A DNA stretch of 64,000 bases, taken from the NCBI RefSeq assembly GCF_000732195.1, contig NZ_JNNU01000002.1:806001-870000 (forward strand), given 5' to 3'. Position numbers and translations under genes: made by a program. This DNA comes from Neorhizobium vignae. Lineage in GTDB: Bacteria > Pseudomonadota > Alphaproteobacteria > Rhizobiales > Rhizobiaceae. Under the pieces are notes generated by a model. The model saw only the letters and a list, made by a program, of their open reading frames with translations. It was not told the origin of the DNA and made no database searches. The first letter of the stretch is position 1, and every line of letters begins with the position of its first letter. Below are positions 17,355 to 26,675 of this stretch, piece after piece.

Positions 17355-19313
17355 ATGTGCGGTTTTGCGGGTTTCGTCGGTGAGGCATACGGCTCCGGAA
17401 ATCCGGAGGCCCTGCTGTCTTCCATGGCACATACGATCGCCCATCGCGGACCGGACGGACAAGGCATTCTCGCCGCTCCCGGCCTGGGCCTGGCGCATGT
17501 CCGGCTGTCGATCGTCGGGCTTTCCGACGGCCAGCAGCCGATGACCGACGCCGACGGCCGCTTCACCATCGTCTTCAACGGCGAGATCTTCAACTATGTG
17601 GAACTGCGCGACGAGCTGAAGGCACGCGGCGTCGACTTCCGCACGGGCAGCGATACGGAGGTCCTGCTCCAGCTTTACGCGACCTATGGCGAAGCCTGTC
17701 TCTCGCGCCTTAACGGCGATTATGCCTTCGCCATCTGGGATCACCGCGAGCGTCGGCTGATGCTCGCCCGCGATCGGATGGGGGTCAGGCCACTCTTTTA
17801 CACGGAGCACAGGGGCTTGCTGTATTTCGCCTCGGAGATCAAGGCGCTGCTGGCAGTGCCAGGCATCGAGGCCGAACTCGATCCCGTGGCACTCGACCAG
17901 ATTTTCACGCTCTGGACGCCGATCGCGCCGCGCACCACCTTCAAGGGCGTTTTCGAACTCGAACCGGGCCACCTGATGATCGCCAAAAACGGCCGGACTG
18001 AAACCCGGCCCTATTGGGTGCTCGATTTTCCGGATGCGGGCGATCACCCCGAGATCGACCAGTCCGTCCGGGAAGAGGAATTGCGGGCGCTTCTGGCCGA
18101 TGCGACGCGGCTGCGCATGCGCGCCGACGTGCCGGTCGGCGCCTATCTCTCCGGCGGGCTCGACTCCTCGCTGATTGCGGCACTCGCGGCACCGATGGCT
18201 CCGAATGGCCTAAACACCTTCTCCGTGACCTTCGATGATGCCGAACACGACGAAAGCGCCTTCCAGCGGCAAGTCGCAGAAGCGCTCGGCACCCGTCACC
18301 ACGCCGTCGCCAGCGGCGCGGCCGATATCGCGGCAAGTTTCCCGGATGTGATCCGCTTCACCGAACGGCCGGTCCTGCGCACCGCACCGGCACCGCTCTA
18401 CCGCCTCTCGGGCCTTGTCCGCGATGCCGGCATGAAGGTCGTCCTGACTGGTGAAGGTGCCGACGAGGTGTTCGCCGGCTACGACATCTTTCGCGAGGCA
18501 CGCGTGCGCCGTTTCTGCGCTCGTCAGCCAAGTTCGAAGATGCGGCCGCATCTCTTCCGCAAGCTCTATCCCTATCTGCCCGGGCTGAAGCAGCAGTCGG
18601 CGGAATATCTTGCCGCCTTCTTCGGCGCCGGCAACGATCCGGCAGGCGATCCGCTGTTCTCCCATCGCCCGCGCTTCCGCTCGACGGCGGCCGCCAAGAT
18701 CTTCTATTCCGACGATCTCCGCGCCACGCTCGGAAGCTACGATGCGGCCGAAGAGCTGGCCTCCCGACTGCCGGCGAATTTCGGCCGCTGGCATTCGCTG
18801 CATCAGGCGCAATATCTCGAAAGCCGTTTCCTGCTGCCCGGCTACATCCTGTCGAGCCAGGGCGACCGGATGGCGATGGCGCACGGCATCGAAGGCCGTT
18901 TCCCCTTCCTGGACCACCGGCTCGTGGAGTTCGCCAGCCGGCTCGCTCCCGGCATGAAGCTCAAGGGCCTCGACGAGAAGCACATCCTGCGCCGTGTCGC
19001 CAAGGACCTGTTGCCGGATGTCATCAGCCAGCGCCCGAAACAGCCCTACCGCGCACCGGACAGCCGTTCCTTCACCGGCAACAACGCCCAGGCCTATGTC
19101 GGCGAGATGCTGGGCGAACAGGCAATCGCCGCCTCAGGCCTCTTCAATCCGAAGGCAGTTGCAAAACTCCATCAGAAATGCCGCCTGGCCCCGATCTCCG
19201 GGTTCCGCGACAACGCCGCTTTCGTCGGCATATTGTCCACTCAGCTCTGGCTGAAGGGTTTCACCCGATCCGCCGCGGACGAGGCGCATCCCGTTCGCAA
19301 GGCTGCTTATTAG
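17355..19313 (+). CDS. asnB: Asparagine synthase (glutamine-hydrolysing)-like amidotransferase
   Basis: The 652-residue protein has an N-terminal class II glutaminase domain with nucleophile Cys2 (MCGFAGFVG), HRGPDGQG and FNGEIFNY, then an ATP-pyrophosphatase synthetase domain with the PP loop SGGLDSSLIAAL and GEGADEVFAGYDIF. The biochemistry is ATP-dependent amide transfer from glutamine. Its place at the head of an exopolysaccharide locus suggests it may amidate a sugar acid or act on a polysaccharide precursor rather than make asparagine; that role is inference. A GGAAC-N16-CGAT sequence at 17258-17282 is a poor stress-promoter match. Confidence 0.88.
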   Translation: MCGFAGFVGEAYGSGNPEALLSSMAHTIAHRGPDGQGILAAPGLGLAHVRLSIVGLSDGQQPMTDADGRFTIVFNGEIFNYVELRDELKARGVDFRTGSDTEVLLQLYATYGEACLSRLNGDYAFAIWDHRERRLMLARDRMGVRPLFYTEHRGLLYFASEIKALLAVPGIEAELDPVALDQIFTLWTPIAPRTTFKGVFELEPGHLMIAKNGRTETRPYWVLDFPDAGDHPEIDQSVREEELRALLADATRLRMRADVPVGAYLSGGLDSSLIAALAAPMAPNGLNTFSVTFDDAEHDESAFQRQVAEALGTRHHAVASGAADIAASFPDVIRFTERPVLRTAPAPLYRLSGLVRDAGMKVVLTGEGADEVFAGYDIFREARVRRFCARQPSSKMRPHLFRKLYPYLPGLKQQSAEYLAAFFGAGNDPAGDPLFSHRPRFRSTAAAKIFYSDDLRATLGSYDAAEELASRLPANFGRWHSLHQAQYLESRFLLPGYILSSQGDRMAMAHGIEGRFPFLDHRLVEFASRLAPGMKLKGLDEKHILRRVAKDLLPDVISQRPKQPYRAPDSRSFTGNNAQAYVGEMLGEQAIAASGLFNPKAVAKLHQKCRLAPISGFRDNAAFVGILSTQLWLKGFTRSAADEAHPVRKAAY

Positions 19314-19420
19314 CTCTTGAAAATCTTCAATTAACTTAAAATTCACGACAATTCGCCATGATCGCCAGAGTGTGTCCAATTGTAGGTTCTTTCGCTGTGG
19401 CGGAAGGGCGGAGGTAGTCC

Positions 19421-21061
19421 ATGTACGAGCCGAAGGAGCCACATACTCGGCGGTCGGCATCGGCCCGGGCGTTGCGCCATCGCAGCGAATACCAGAACTC
19501 CCTCCTGGATCATCCAATCGTTGAAGAAGAACCAGAAGAACGCCCCTCGCCGCGCAACCGGCCTCGTCCTTCTTCTGTACCTGACTATCGAACCCGTTCG
19601 GACTATCATCGTGAACCGCCCGCCCACGAACGGGAAGATGACGACCGGATGCGATATGAGGACATTCCGTTTGAAAAACGGATCGAGGCACAGCTTCACA
19701 GCCTGACGGATATCCATTTCACCGACATCATCCGGTGGCTGCGCAAGGGCTTCCTGCGCATCATTGCCGCCGCGATTCTCGGCGCCGTGCTGGCGCTGCT
19801 TTATGCCGCCATGGCCTCGCCGCGCTATACGGTCAGCACCGAGATCATCATCGATCCGTCCAACCTGAACCTCGTTTCCGACGACGTATTCTCCGCCAAC
19901 CCACAGCGGGATTCCCAGCTGCTGGAAGTCGAGAGCAAGTTGCGGGTGCTGACGTCGCGCAACGTTTTGACCAAGGTCATCAACGACCTCAACCTCACCG
20001 AAGACCCGGAGTTCAACCGCCCGGGGCGGCTCGACGGGTTGCGCCGCCTCACCTCGTCGCCGACCGCGCCCGAAAACAGGCAGTTGAGCGTGCTGCGCCA
20101 GCTCGAAAAGCAGATTACCGCGACCCGCGACGACGGATCGTTCGTCGTCGTCCTTTCGGTATGGACAGGGGACGCCGAGAAGTCGATCAAGCTGTCGAAC
20201 GCGATCGTCTCGGCCTTCGAAGGCGAATTGTTCAAATCCTCGTCGGATAGCGCCGGCCAGCTTGCAATCGGCCTCAACAGCCGGCTCGACGAACTGCGCC
20301 GCTCTGTGACGGAGGCGGAAGAGAAGGTCGAGCAGTTCAAGCGCCAGAACGGCCTGCAGTCGACGGCCGGCGAGCTCACCAGCACCCGCATTTCCGGCGC
20401 GCTCGACACCCAGGTCCTTGACGCCCAGCAGCGGCTGATCCAGGCCGATACCCGCTACAAGCAGCTGCAGTCGGCCTATGCCGACAGGCGGGTTGCGAAC
20501 TCGGCCGTGTTCGACTCCGCCACCATGATTACCCTGCGCGCCAGCTATAGCGCCCTGCAGCAGCAGATCAGCTCGATGACGCTGGTCTATGGCAACCGCC
20601 ATCCGCGCCTTGTCGCCCTGCAGTCGGAGCTTGCTTCCGTCGACCGCGCGATCTCCGAGGAGGCCGCCCGTCTTCTCCAGTCCGCCAAGACCGATGTCGA
20701 TCAGGCCAACAGCGCCCTGCAGGAACTGCGCCGCAAGTCCGACGCCTCGCGCTCGACCGTGTTTACCGAAAACGATGCGCAGGTGCGCCTGCGTGAACTG
20801 GAACGGGATGCCCGATCCAAGGCAGCCGTCTACGAAACCTATCTGTCGCGGACGCACCAGATCAGCGAGCGCCAGCAGATCGACACCAGCAATGTCCGGG
20901 TGATTTCGCCGCCGATGCCGCCGCAGTCGAAGAGCTGGCCGCCAAGCTCACTGCTGATGATGATCGGCGGGGCTTTCGCCGGCGCCGTTTTCGGCGTGCT
21001 GCTGGCCCTCACACTCGGCCTGTTCGGCCATATGCGCGAAGCCAGCCGCGAACTCGTCTGA
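19421..21061 (+). CDS. Polysaccharide co-polymerase, Wzz/GumC-like, without kinase domain
   Basis: The 546-residue protein starts with about 100 residues of charged, Pro/Arg/Glu-rich cytoplasmic sequence. A Wzz-type first membrane helix follows (FLRIIAAAILGAVLALLYA, about 110-128), then a large periplasmic region with long coiled coils (residues about 285-340 and 405-450), and a last helix (LLMMIGGAFAGAVFGVLLALTLGLFG). Members set chain length or support export of surface polysaccharides. Unlike ExoP it ends after the second helix, so it lacks a tyrosine autokinase. An upstream AT-rich gap probably holds its promoter. Confidence 0.88.
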   Translation: MYEPKEPHTRRSASARALRHRSEYQNSLLDHPIVEEEPEERPSPRNRPRPSSVPDYRTRSDYHREPPAHEREDDDRMRYEDIPFEKRIEAQLHSLTDIHFTDIIRWLRKGFLRIIAAAILGAVLALLYAAMASPRYTVSTEIIIDPSNLNLVSDDVFSANPQRDSQLLEVESKLRVLTSRNVLTKVINDLNLTEDPEFNRPGRLDGLRRLTSSPTAPENRQLSVLRQLEKQITATRDDGSFVVVLSVWTGDAEKSIKLSNAIVSAFEGELFKSSSDSAGQLAIGLNSRLDELRRSVTEAEEKVEQFKRQNGLQSTAGELTSTRISGALDTQVLDAQQRLIQADTRYKQLQSAYADRRVANSAVFDSATMITLRASYSALQQQISSMTLVYGNRHPRLVALQSELASVDRAISEEAARLLQSAKTDVDQANSALQELRRKSDASRSTVFTENDAQVRLRELERDARSKAAVYETYLSRTHQISERQQIDTSNVRVISPPMPPQSKSWPPSSLLMMIGGAFAGAVFGVLLALTLGLFGHMREASRELV

Positions 21062-21063
21062 AC

Positions 21064-22161
21064 TCACTTCTTCGGAACCAGCGCCCCGTGCAGTTCCGGC
21101 AGCCATGACTTGGTGGTTGGGTCCCAGGGGCCGAATTCGTGCGACGCGAAATCCCAATAGGCCCAGCTCATGCCGCGTCTCTCGATCTCTTCCCGCATGA
21201 TTCGCGTGAAGGTCACCCGGTCGGGGTAATAGGCGAGCGAATTGGAGCCGAATTCCCCGACGAAGATCGGCCGGTCGTTCTTTTTCCCCCATTCGACCGC
21301 CATGTCGAGCGGCGTCGTGATCTCCTCGATCTGGGCCTTCTCGCAGCAGGATGTTCCAAGCCACGGTCTGGACCCCTCGATCCAGGAGGCGCCCTGCATC
21401 GTGAATTTGAACGGTGCGTAATTGTGGATGGTGACGATCAGGCGGCGGTCGTCGGCCGGGATCGCCAGCCTCTCGAGCCCCCAGGCAGTGCTCCATTCCG
21501 CCGGATCGACAATCAGGAAGCGGTGAGGATTTGTCTTGCGGATTACCGCGAGCGCCTTGCCCAGCAGCTCGTTCCAGACCTCCTCCGTCTTGCCGTGCGG
21601 TTCGTTGTAGATCTCGAACAGGACCGTGTCGTTGGGCAGGCTCTGGTATCGCCGTGCGAGCTGTTCCCAGATCGCCAGGAACCGCTCGCGGCTCCTCTCC
21701 ACGCCGATCGCGACCTCCTCCGCCTCCAGGGGATCGCCATCCATCTCATGGTAATGGTGGAAGTCGATGATGATGTTGAGGCCCCGGGACAGCGCGTTGT
21801 TGATCGCAAAGTCGACCCGCTTCATGAAAGTCTCGTCGAGCTTGTAGGGTTCCGAGAGGGCCGCATGGCTGCCGAAACGGATCGGCAGCCGGATGGTCTG
21901 GAAACCGCCTTGCCGGACGGCCGTAAACAGCTCGGTGGAAAGCCTGCCGCCCCAGGCGCCTTCGCTCGGCGCCTCCAGCGTTCCGCCGAAATTGACCCCT
22001 CGTCCCAGCGCCTTGCTCTGCGCGGCCGCCGTCAGCCCGGCGATCTCTGGCGCGCGGGCTTCGGAAAACGGCTTCAGCACGAAATTCTGCCCCTGCGCAC
22101 CGGCAATTCCGAGTGCCATCAGCACAAGAAATCCGGCAAGCCGACAAGATATTCCCAGCAT
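21064..22161 (-). CDS. Secreted glycoside hydrolase family 5 (endoglucanase-like)
   Basis: I choose the start at 22161 (MLGISCRLAGFLVLMALG), which gives a clean signal peptide and a GGAG seven bases upstream. The mature enzyme has GH5 motifs: GRGVNFGG at the start of the barrel, IRLPIRF, IIIDFHHYHEM, acid/base Glu in FEIYNEPHG, VTIHNYAPF and nucleophile Glu in IFVGEFGS. It should cut beta-linked glucans or the locus polysaccharide in the periplasm or outside. Glycanases inside polysaccharide loci often trim polymer length. It points against its neighbours, ending two bases after the Wzz gene. Confidence 0.9.
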   Translation of the reverse strand: MLGISCRLAGFLVLMALGIAGAQGQNFVLKPFSEARAPEIAGLTAAAQSKALGRGVNFGGTLEAPSEGAWGGRLSTELFTAVRQGGFQTIRLPIRFGSHAALSEPYKLDETFMKRVDFAINNALSRGLNIIIDFHHYHEMDGDPLEAEEVAIGVERSRERFLAIWEQLARRYQSLPNDTVLFEIYNEPHGKTEEVWNELLGKALAVIRKTNPHRFLIVDPAEWSTAWGLERLAIPADDRRLIVTIHNYAPFKFTMQGASWIEGSRPWLGTSCCEKAQIEEITTPLDMAVEWGKKNDRPIFVGEFGSNSLAYYPDRVTFTRIMREEIERRGMSWAYWDFASHEFGPWDPTTKSWLPELHGALVPKK

Positions 22162-22430
22162 TCGAGATCTCCATTGGCGCCTGCAAGCCTGCCAGGGATT
22201 GCCGGCTGAGCGCAAGTTCCGTTTCGACACCATCAAGGTCAAGCAAACCGGCTAAATTTATGCAGTTATGATGAACGGCCCAAATCTCGCACTATCGCAG
22301 TCACGGCCCTCGAAGTCGGCTTCGGCCGGTCTGGACGAACCCCGCAGCAGCGGCCGCCGGATATGGATGCTGGCGAGATTCGGCGGTTTCTGTTACGATT
22401 CGCGCGCGAAGAGAACGCGGCGGCGGGTGG

Positions 22431-23738
22431 ATGGCGAGAGACACGGACGAAGTTGCGTCTTCTGGAAATTTCGGCGCAAAGCTGCTGTTCTGCTGTGTCG
22501 GGTGTTTCTACTGGATCACCCTGACGCCTTTCGTCGATACCAGCCTTAATCCTGCCCTGGCGAAGCCTGCTCTCTGGAGCCAGCTGCTCGCCTACGTTCT
22601 GTTCCTGATCGTGGTTGTCTATGCGATGACCCCGAGGGTGCGGAGCGTCATCTTCCAGCCCCGCCTGCTGCTTGCTTTCGTATTCGGGTGGCTGTTTCTG
22701 ACGGCGGCACTTTCGGTCGACCCGCTCGGTGCCGTCAGGCGCGTCCTGATTGCCCTCACCGTCTGCATCAGCGCCAGCGCATTTCTGATGCTGCCGAAGG
22801 GCGAGAGCCAGTTTGCAAGGCTTGCCGGCGGCGGCGTCATGCTGATCGTCGGCCTTTGTTATTTCGGCGTGCTGTTTCTTCCGAGGCTTGCCGTCCATCA
22901 GCTGACCGACTTTCTCGAGCCGCAGCATGCGGGCCTCTGGAAGGGAATCTACGTCCAAAAGAACGAGACAGGCGTCGTCATGGCGCTCTCTTGCTTCGTC
23001 GGCATCTACCTGATGTCCGCATGGTCCCGGGTCATCGGACTGCTCCTGATCGCGGCAAGCTGCCTGTTCCTGCTGAAGACCGGAGCAAAGACCTCGACCG
23101 CCATGCTGCCCGGCATCTTCATCCTCAGCATCTTCTTCGAGCGGTGGCGCTGGATCCGCATTCCTGTCGTCTTCGGCGGCGTCGGCCTGCTCAACCTGGC
23201 GACCGTCGGCGTATCGACGATCGCGCCGCTGAGGGAGATTGTCGCGGCAACCGGGATCGATACCACCTATACGGCACGCGCCGACATCTGGCGGCTGGCA
23301 CTCGATGCTATTGCACAGCAACCGATCACCGGTTATGGCTTCGGCTCTTTCTGGGGTGCGGAGAGCCTCGTCAACAGCGACATGCGCACCTTGAACTGGG
23401 CCGTGCGCGCGGTGGACGCCCACAATGCCTATGTCGATGCCGCCATGAACGCCGGCATACCGGGATTGATATTGATGGTGATATGGGTCTTGGCTACTCC
23501 CCTTAAAAATCTGGCGGCAATCGACGCCGCAAAAAACTTCACGCCGCTCACGAGGCTTTTCTTGAGGATCTGGCTTTTCTCGATCTTCCTGGCCTGCCTC
23601 GAAAGCGTGTTCCTTGCCCGGTCGGGGCCTATCTGGTTCACGATGATGGTTGCCATGTTCGGCCTTGGTTACCAGGCCCGCTACCGCATCATAGCCTCGA
23701 GGAAGGCCGAGCCCGCCTATGGACCAGCATACGCCTGA
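22431..23738 (+). CDS. O-antigen ligase/polymerase-family membrane protein (Wzy/ExoQ-like)
   Basis: The 435-residue protein has 10-12 membrane helices and the Wzy_C region around TARADIWRLALDAIAQQPITGYGFGSFWG, followed by AVDAHNAYVDAAMNAGIPGLILMV with the family histidine-asparagine pair. It is the likely polymerase joining lipid-linked repeat units in the periplasm, given the neighbouring flippase and co-polymerase. A ligase role is the alternative. The GT26 gene downstream starts within its last 20 bases, showing coupling. The 269-bp gap to the GH5 gene contains no other gene that I can see. Confidence 0.85.
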   Translation: MARDTDEVASSGNFGAKLLFCCVGCFYWITLTPFVDTSLNPALAKPALWSQLLAYVLFLIVVVYAMTPRVRSVIFQPRLLLAFVFGWLFLTAALSVDPLGAVRRVLIALTVCISASAFLMLPKGESQFARLAGGGVMLIVGLCYFGVLFLPRLAVHQLTDFLEPQHAGLWKGIYVQKNETGVVMALSCFVGIYLMSAWSRVIGLLLIAASCLFLLKTGAKTSTAMLPGIFILSIFFERWRWIRIPVVFGGVGLLNLATVGVSTIAPLREIVAATGIDTTYTARADIWRLALDAIAQQPITGYGFGSFWGAESLVNSDMRTLNWAVRAVDAHNAYVDAAMNAGIPGLILMVIWVLATPLKNLAAIDAAKNFTPLTRLFLRIWLFSIFLACLESVFLARSGPIWFTMMVAMFGLGYQARYRIIASRKAEPAYGPAYA

Positions 23739-24537
23739 AATGTCCGAGCAAGCACCCGTAAAACAGCGGCAGCGGACGTCCGCCTTCGGCATCGAGTTCT
23801 CCACCTGGGACGCCGGCAGGATCGTCGACACGATCGTCTCCGAACCGGTTCCGCCCGGCGAGGGCCTGCGGTTGCTGGTGACCGCCAATCTCGATCACAT
23901 CGTGCAGCTGAACAGGAATCCGGCCTTCAGGGCCGCCTATGACAAGGCCTGGCTGACCACCGTCGACGGCGCCCCCGTCCTCCTCTACGCGCGGCTGCGC
24001 GGGCTGGCCGTTCCCGGCCGCATCACCGGTGCCGACCTCTTTCCTGACATCATCGAGCGCCTGAAGCCGGGCACTCACCGGCCCCTGCTTTTATGCTCGA
24101 GCGAAACCACGGCCGCGATCCTGGACGAAAAACTGCGCGCGCTCGGCTTTTCCGAACACGTCATCGTCACGGCACCGCCGGCTTTCGAGCAGAACGAGGC
24201 GTTCGGCCGGGAACTGGTGTCCAAGCTTCGGGAAAACCGGGTGACCCATATTTTCTTCGGCATCGGCGCCCCGAAATCCGAGATCTGGATGGACAAGCAT
24301 CGCGCCGACCTTCCCGATTGCTACGGCTTCGGTTTCGGCGCCGGGCTGGATTTCTATGCCGGCGTCAAATCGCGTGCTCCGGTCTTCCTGCGGAAAGCCG
24401 GGCTGGAATTCCTCTGGCGCGTGGCGACCGAACCGCGCCGCCTGGCACGGCGATATTTCGTCACGTCCTGGGCATTCTGTTGGGCCGTCTACAAGGATCT
24501 GAAAGCCGACCGCCCGGATACGGACAAGAGCCGTTAG
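23719..24537 (+). CDS. WecG/TagA/CpsF-family glycosyltransferase (GT26)
   Basis: The 272-residue protein carries the GT26 signatures: NLDHIVQLNRNPAFRAAYDKAWLTTVDGAPVLLYARLRG, PGRITGADLFPDI, and FFGIGAPKSEIWMDKHRADLPDCYGFGFGAGLDFYAG with the terminal RAPVFLRKAGLEFLWRVATEP. Members add ManNAcA or ManNAc-type sugars to lipid-linked precursors at the membrane. It begins 20 bases inside the polymerase gene and ends with a stop interlocked with that of the opposing deacetylase gene. An early assembly step for the repeat unit is the likely role. Confidence 0.9.
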   Translation: MDQHTPEMSEQAPVKQRQRTSAFGIEFSTWDAGRIVDTIVSEPVPPGEGLRLLVTANLDHIVQLNRNPAFRAAYDKAWLTTVDGAPVLLYARLRGLAVPGRITGADLFPDIIERLKPGTHRPLLLCSSETTAAILDEKLRALGFSEHVIVTAPPAFEQNEAFGRELVSKLRENRVTHIFFGIGAPKSEIWMDKHRADLPDCYGFGFGAGLDFYAGVKSRAPVFLRKAGLEFLWRVATEPRRLARRYFVTSWAFCWAVYKDLKADRPDTDKSR

Positions 24538-25307
24538 GCGACCCCGATCCGCTTCAGCGTATCGATCACCGTCTCGACCTTGATGCCGCGCCGGCGTACC
24601 TTGTCGACCACTTGCGAGAAGAAAGCCGGCGAACAGCCGATATTCGTCGGGTCCTCACGCACGTCGTGGGTATAGAAGATCAGCCAGCCACAGCGCCGCT
24701 CGACATCGTCCAGCATCCTGTCGATCGACGCGGAGTCGTTGCTGCAGTCATAGAGTTCCTGCGCCTTCAGATGGGCAAGGTCGATGAGTCCGGAATTGGT
24801 GCCGACCTTGATGCCGCGCAGACCCGGATAGTGGTGCATCAGCGCAAGCTTGGAGGGGACCGAGATCATCCCGAAAGGATAAGCAAAGGAAACCGGCTTT
24901 GCGGAGCCGACGATCCGGGCGATTTCCTCGTCATTGCGCCTGACATCGGCCATGAGATCGCGACGGGGTGTTTTCTGGACATTGATATGGCCGTGGGTGT
25001 GGCCGCCGATCTCATGTCCCTTTTCCGAAAGGGCAGCAACCATCTCCTCATCGACGATCAGCTGGCCGTTTTCGACGCGCTGCATCAGGCCGCTCGCCAG
25101 ATAGAACGTGCCGAGCATGCCGGCGTCCTCAAGAGCGGGAGCCGCGTTTTCGAAGACCGAGACAGGAAAGTCGTCGAAAGTGAAAGCAACGACAGGCGCA
25201 TCCAGCTTCAACAGGTGTGGGCGAAAATATACGTGCCGCCCGATCTTGCGGGATACTCCCGCCAGTATCTCGGAACCGGACATTTCCCAGAACTTCGGCT
25301 TTTTCAT
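24534..25307 (-). CDS. Polysaccharide deacetylase (NodB homology, CE4)
   Basis: The 257-residue protein has CE4 motif 1 TFDDF (43-47, usually TFDDG), motif 2 HTHGH (103-107) providing two metal-binding His residues, and FAYPFG for motif 3. It would remove N- or O-acetyl groups from a sugar polymer. No signal peptide is evident, so it may act on cytoplasmic lipid-linked intermediates. It is convergent with the GT26 gene, sharing a four-base interlocked stop (TTAG), and about 50 bp downstream of the GT4 gene, with which it may form an operon. Confidence 0.87.
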   Translation of the reverse strand: MKKPKFWEMSGSEILAGVSRKIGRHVYFRPHLLKLDAPVVAFTFDDFPVSVFENAAPALEDAGMLGTFYLASGLMQRVENGQLIVDEEMVAALSEKGHEIGGHTHGHINVQKTPRRDLMADVRRNDEEIARIVGSAKPVSFAYPFGMISVPSKLALMHHYPGLRGIKVGTNSGLIDLAHLKAQELYDCSNDSASIDRMLDDVERRCGWLIFYTHDVREDPTNIGCSPAFFSQVVDKVRRRGIKVETVIDTLKRIGVA

Positions 25308-25356
25308 CTACCCCCATCCATTGCGGTCGGATCTCCCAGAGCTTGAGAACATAATG

Positions 25357-26553
25357 TCAAATACTTACAGTTGTCTCAATCTCCGGCGCCACAGAAACGG
25401 CATTTCCCGCGATCCCTGCCGCCTGAAGAAGATGGATGAACCTTTCGGCGGATTTCTCGACGCTGAATTCCGCGGCGCGGCCCTGGAGAACTGCGCTTTC
25501 GGGCGGCGCTTCGAGTGTCATCGCCATGGCCTGCGCAAGCGCAGTCGCGTCGCCGACCGGCACCAGCCGTCCAAGCCCGCCATCTTGCAGGATCTCGCGC
25601 GGACCATATGGCGCATCCGTTGCGACGACGGGCACGCCGCAGGCCATGGCCTCGATCAGTGCGTTCCCCAGCCCCTCGTGCGAGGAGGAGGACACGAAAA
25701 GCGAAGCCCGGGATAGGATCGACAACGGATCCGGATTGTGTCCCGTCAAGCTGACGTCCTGCGAGAGGTTCAGGGCTTCGATCAAAGCCTCCAGATTGCC
25801 GCGCTCATCGCCTTCCCCGACGATCGTCAGCCGGGCCTCGCGCGTCCTCCTGAGCTGCGCGAACGCCTCGATCAGCGTCGCATATCCCTTTTCCGGAGAG
25901 AGCCTCCCGACCGAGACGACGTGGCCCGGTTCCGGGGCGCGGCCCAGCTGCTCGATCCTCCGTCGCATCTGCGGTGTCAGCACGGCATTAGTGCCAAGAT
26001 TGGCGACTTTCGCGGGCGGCACGCCGAACCGGTCGATGAGGTCGTTTCGCGCACCGGCCGTCAGCGTCAGGACGAGATCGGCCCGTGGATAGGCAAACCG
26101 GATCAGCCTGTAGGCCAGCCTGTTCTGCCAGTAGGGATCGCCGGTTCGCGCCTGCAGGGGGCTTGCCACCTCCCGCAGGACGATCGATGGCCGCGCTTGC
26201 CTCGCAAGCCCTTGGGAGGCAAGGACCACCAGGACATTCGCCGCCGCCTCGGAAGACACCAGCGCCCTCGGGCGCCCCGTGACCAGCAACCTTCGCAACG
26301 CGGCAGGCGCAAAGGCGAGACGCAGCTTGCGGCCATTGCCGAGATCGATAACGGGCACGTCGGCGCGGATCAGATCCCGCAACGGACCCGAACTCTGAAG
26401 CGTAACGATTGCGCTCGGAAATCCCTGACCCTGCAGTTCGTTTGCCAGCAGGATGGCGTCGCGTTGGGCACCGCCGCCATCGAAACCACGCACGAGAAAA
26501 CAGATTCGGGCTGCGACCGGATCAACAATCCGAGAGCTATTCATAATCATCAC
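25357..26553 (-). CDS. Glycosyltransferase, GT4 family
   Basis: The 398-residue GT-B enzyme has an N-terminal acceptor domain (FLVRGFDGGGAQRDAILLANELQGQG) and a C-terminal nucleotide-sugar domain with VVSVGRLSPEKGYATLIEAFAQL, LTIVGEGDERGNLEALI and the EX7E-type region SSSSHEGLGNALIEAMACGVPVVATD. It should transfer a sugar to the growing repeat unit on the cytoplasmic face. It is divergent from the flippase gene, across a 122-bp AT-rich region that probably carries both promoters. Confidence 0.9.
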   Translation of the reverse strand: MMIMNSSRIVDPVAARICFLVRGFDGGGAQRDAILLANELQGQGFPSAIVTLQSSGPLRDLIRADVPVIDLGNGRKLRLAFAPAALRRLLVTGRPRALVSSEAAANVLVVLASQGLARQARPSIVLREVASPLQARTGDPYWQNRLAYRLIRFAYPRADLVLTLTAGARNDLIDRFGVPPAKVANLGTNAVLTPQMRRRIEQLGRAPEPGHVVSVGRLSPEKGYATLIEAFAQLRRTREARLTIVGEGDERGNLEALIEALNLSQDVSLTGHNPDPLSILSRASLFVSSSSHEGLGNALIEAMACGVPVVATDAPYGPREILQDGGLGRLVPVGDATALAQAMAMTLEAPPESAVLQGRAAEFSVEKSAERFIHLLQAAGIAGNAVSVAPEIETTVSI

Positions 26554-26675
26554 ATGCCCTATGATTATTGCGTTTGTTCCTGCTAAGGAAGGATCTACGT
26601 CACTCCCGGCGATCGGGCCTACCCTAGAGGGTTAGCGGTTAATTCTGACCAAATGCATATTATTGGGCGACGAAA